Below, piece by piece: positions 5,258 through 5,725 of a stretch of DNA of 5,725 nt. Source of the DNA: Moraxellaceae bacterium UBA2032 (lineage in GTDB: Bacteria > Pseudomonadota > Gammaproteobacteria > Pseudomonadales > Moraxellaceae); NCBI GenBank assembly GCA_002333125.1, contig DDBM01000093.1, positions 1 to 5,725 of the forward strand, given 5' to 3'. The position numbers and the translations under genes are program-made. Numbering within the stretch: position 1 is the first letter of the stretch; every line of letters begins with the position of its first letter. The notes under the pieces are model-generated. The model worked only from the letters and a program-made list of their open reading frames with translations, was not told where the DNA came from and made no database searches.

Positions 5258-5725
5258 CTGAATATGCGCCAAAATCCCATCTAATTCCTCAAAGGAGTTA
5301 TAGCTAATAATCAGCTTGCCTTGACCTTTTTTGTTGTAATTAATTTGCACCGCTGCCCCTAATTTATCAATCAAGTTTTGTTGCAAATCGGCCACATTAG
5401 GGTCAACACGTTTGGTATCACTAGGGTTTTCTTTGGCAGCTAATAAGCTACGCACTAAAGACTCGGTTTGACGCACCGAAAAGCCTTTGGCCACAATTAA
5501 ACGTGCCGCTTCGGTTTGTTGTTGCTCTGGCAAAGCTAACAAGGCACGGGCATGACCCATTTCTAAATCGCCATGTTCCAGCAAGGTTTTAACTTCGCGC
5601 GGCAAGGCCATTAAGCGCAATAAATTACTCACGGTCGCACGAGCTTTGCCTACGGCTTCGGCAATTTGTTGATGGGTTAATTCAAATTCTTCTACAAAAC
5701 GGTGCATGGCGGTTGCCTGCTCCAT
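5255..5725 (-). CDS. parB: Chromosome-partitioning protein ParB, C-terminal part (partial)
   Basis: ParB binds parS sites near the replication origin, spreads as a CTP-dependent clamp and works with the ATPase ParA to segregate chromosomes. The window holds the last 156 codons of a protein of usually about 290. The Met codon at the right edge is internal (the family has EEAxAYxRLxEEF here), and the N-terminal CTP-binding domain lies outside. Visible are the helix-turn-helix LTHQQIAEAVGKARATVSNL (fragment residues 16-35), LEMGHARALLALP (54-66), a variable linker (about 95-115) and the C-terminal dimerisation domain ending KLIISYNSFEELDGILAHIQ (137-156). parA would be expected upstream, beyond the edge. 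The stop codon TAG lies within a small hairpin. The next gene on the same strand, for a START-domain protein, starts 262 bp further on and is probably transcribed separately. Confidence 0.95.
   Translation of the reverse strand: MEQATAMHRFVEEFELTHQQIAEAVGKARATVSNLLRLMALPREVKTLLEHGDLEMGHARALLALPEQQQTEAARLIVAKGFSVRQTESLVRSLLAAKENPSDTKRVDPNVADLQQNLIDKLGAAVQINYNKKGQGKLIISYNSFEELDGILAHIQ

Noticed and set aside
5723..5725. Met codon at the right edge as the start of parB
   Set aside because: It falls in the conserved helix before the helix-turn-helix, in the middle of the family alignment. The gene continues beyond the window.

Overview
The window is an ordinary-looking stretch of a bacterial chromosome, AT-leaning, with six protein genes. 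I infer a gammaproteobacterium. GshA aligns along its whole length with the E. coli-type (class I) enzyme, at nearly the same residue numbers. DsbB is of the proteobacterial type. The gene at 3070-4182 resembles the AdeT1/2 putative solute-binding family that I know mainly from Acinetobacter, so a relative of the Moraxellaceae is plausible but not proven.

Layout. (1) Positions 1-473, minus strand: the N-terminal B12-binding domain of a fused acyl-CoA mutase (IcmF), cut by the left edge. (2) Positions 474-815: a 342-bp divergent intergenic region holding a 99-bp miniature element with 11-bp perfect terminal inverted repeats, a 16-bp dyad that could be an operator, and the probable gshA promoter. 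(3) Positions 816-2375, plus strand: gshA, the first enzyme of glutathione synthesis. (4) Positions 2515-3006, plus strand: dsbB, which reoxidises DsbA. It has a CCCTCTCCC/GGGAGAGGG hairpin repeat on each side. (5) Positions 3070-4182, minus strand: a secreted putative solute-binding protein, convergent with dsbB. (6) Positions 4363-4992, minus strand: an exported START-domain protein. (7) Positions 5031-5069: a single end of the same miniature element seen at 518-616. (8) Positions 5255-5725, minus strand: the C-terminal part of the chromosome-partitioning protein ParB, cut by the right edge.

The genes do not form one pathway. gshA and dsbB both concern thiol redox, in cytoplasm and periplasm respectively. 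The solute-binding protein has four cysteines in its mature part and so could be a client of the Dsb system. The other genes look like unrelated housekeeping neighbours.

I found no new enzymatic or defence system. The most interesting signals are non-coding. Two element ends carry a hairpin with the same loop and a compensated stem, the hairpin repeats flanking dsbB also differ by a compensated base pair, there is a sharp dyad upstream of icmF/gshA, and a three-part repeat near the end of parB can fold in two exclusive ways.
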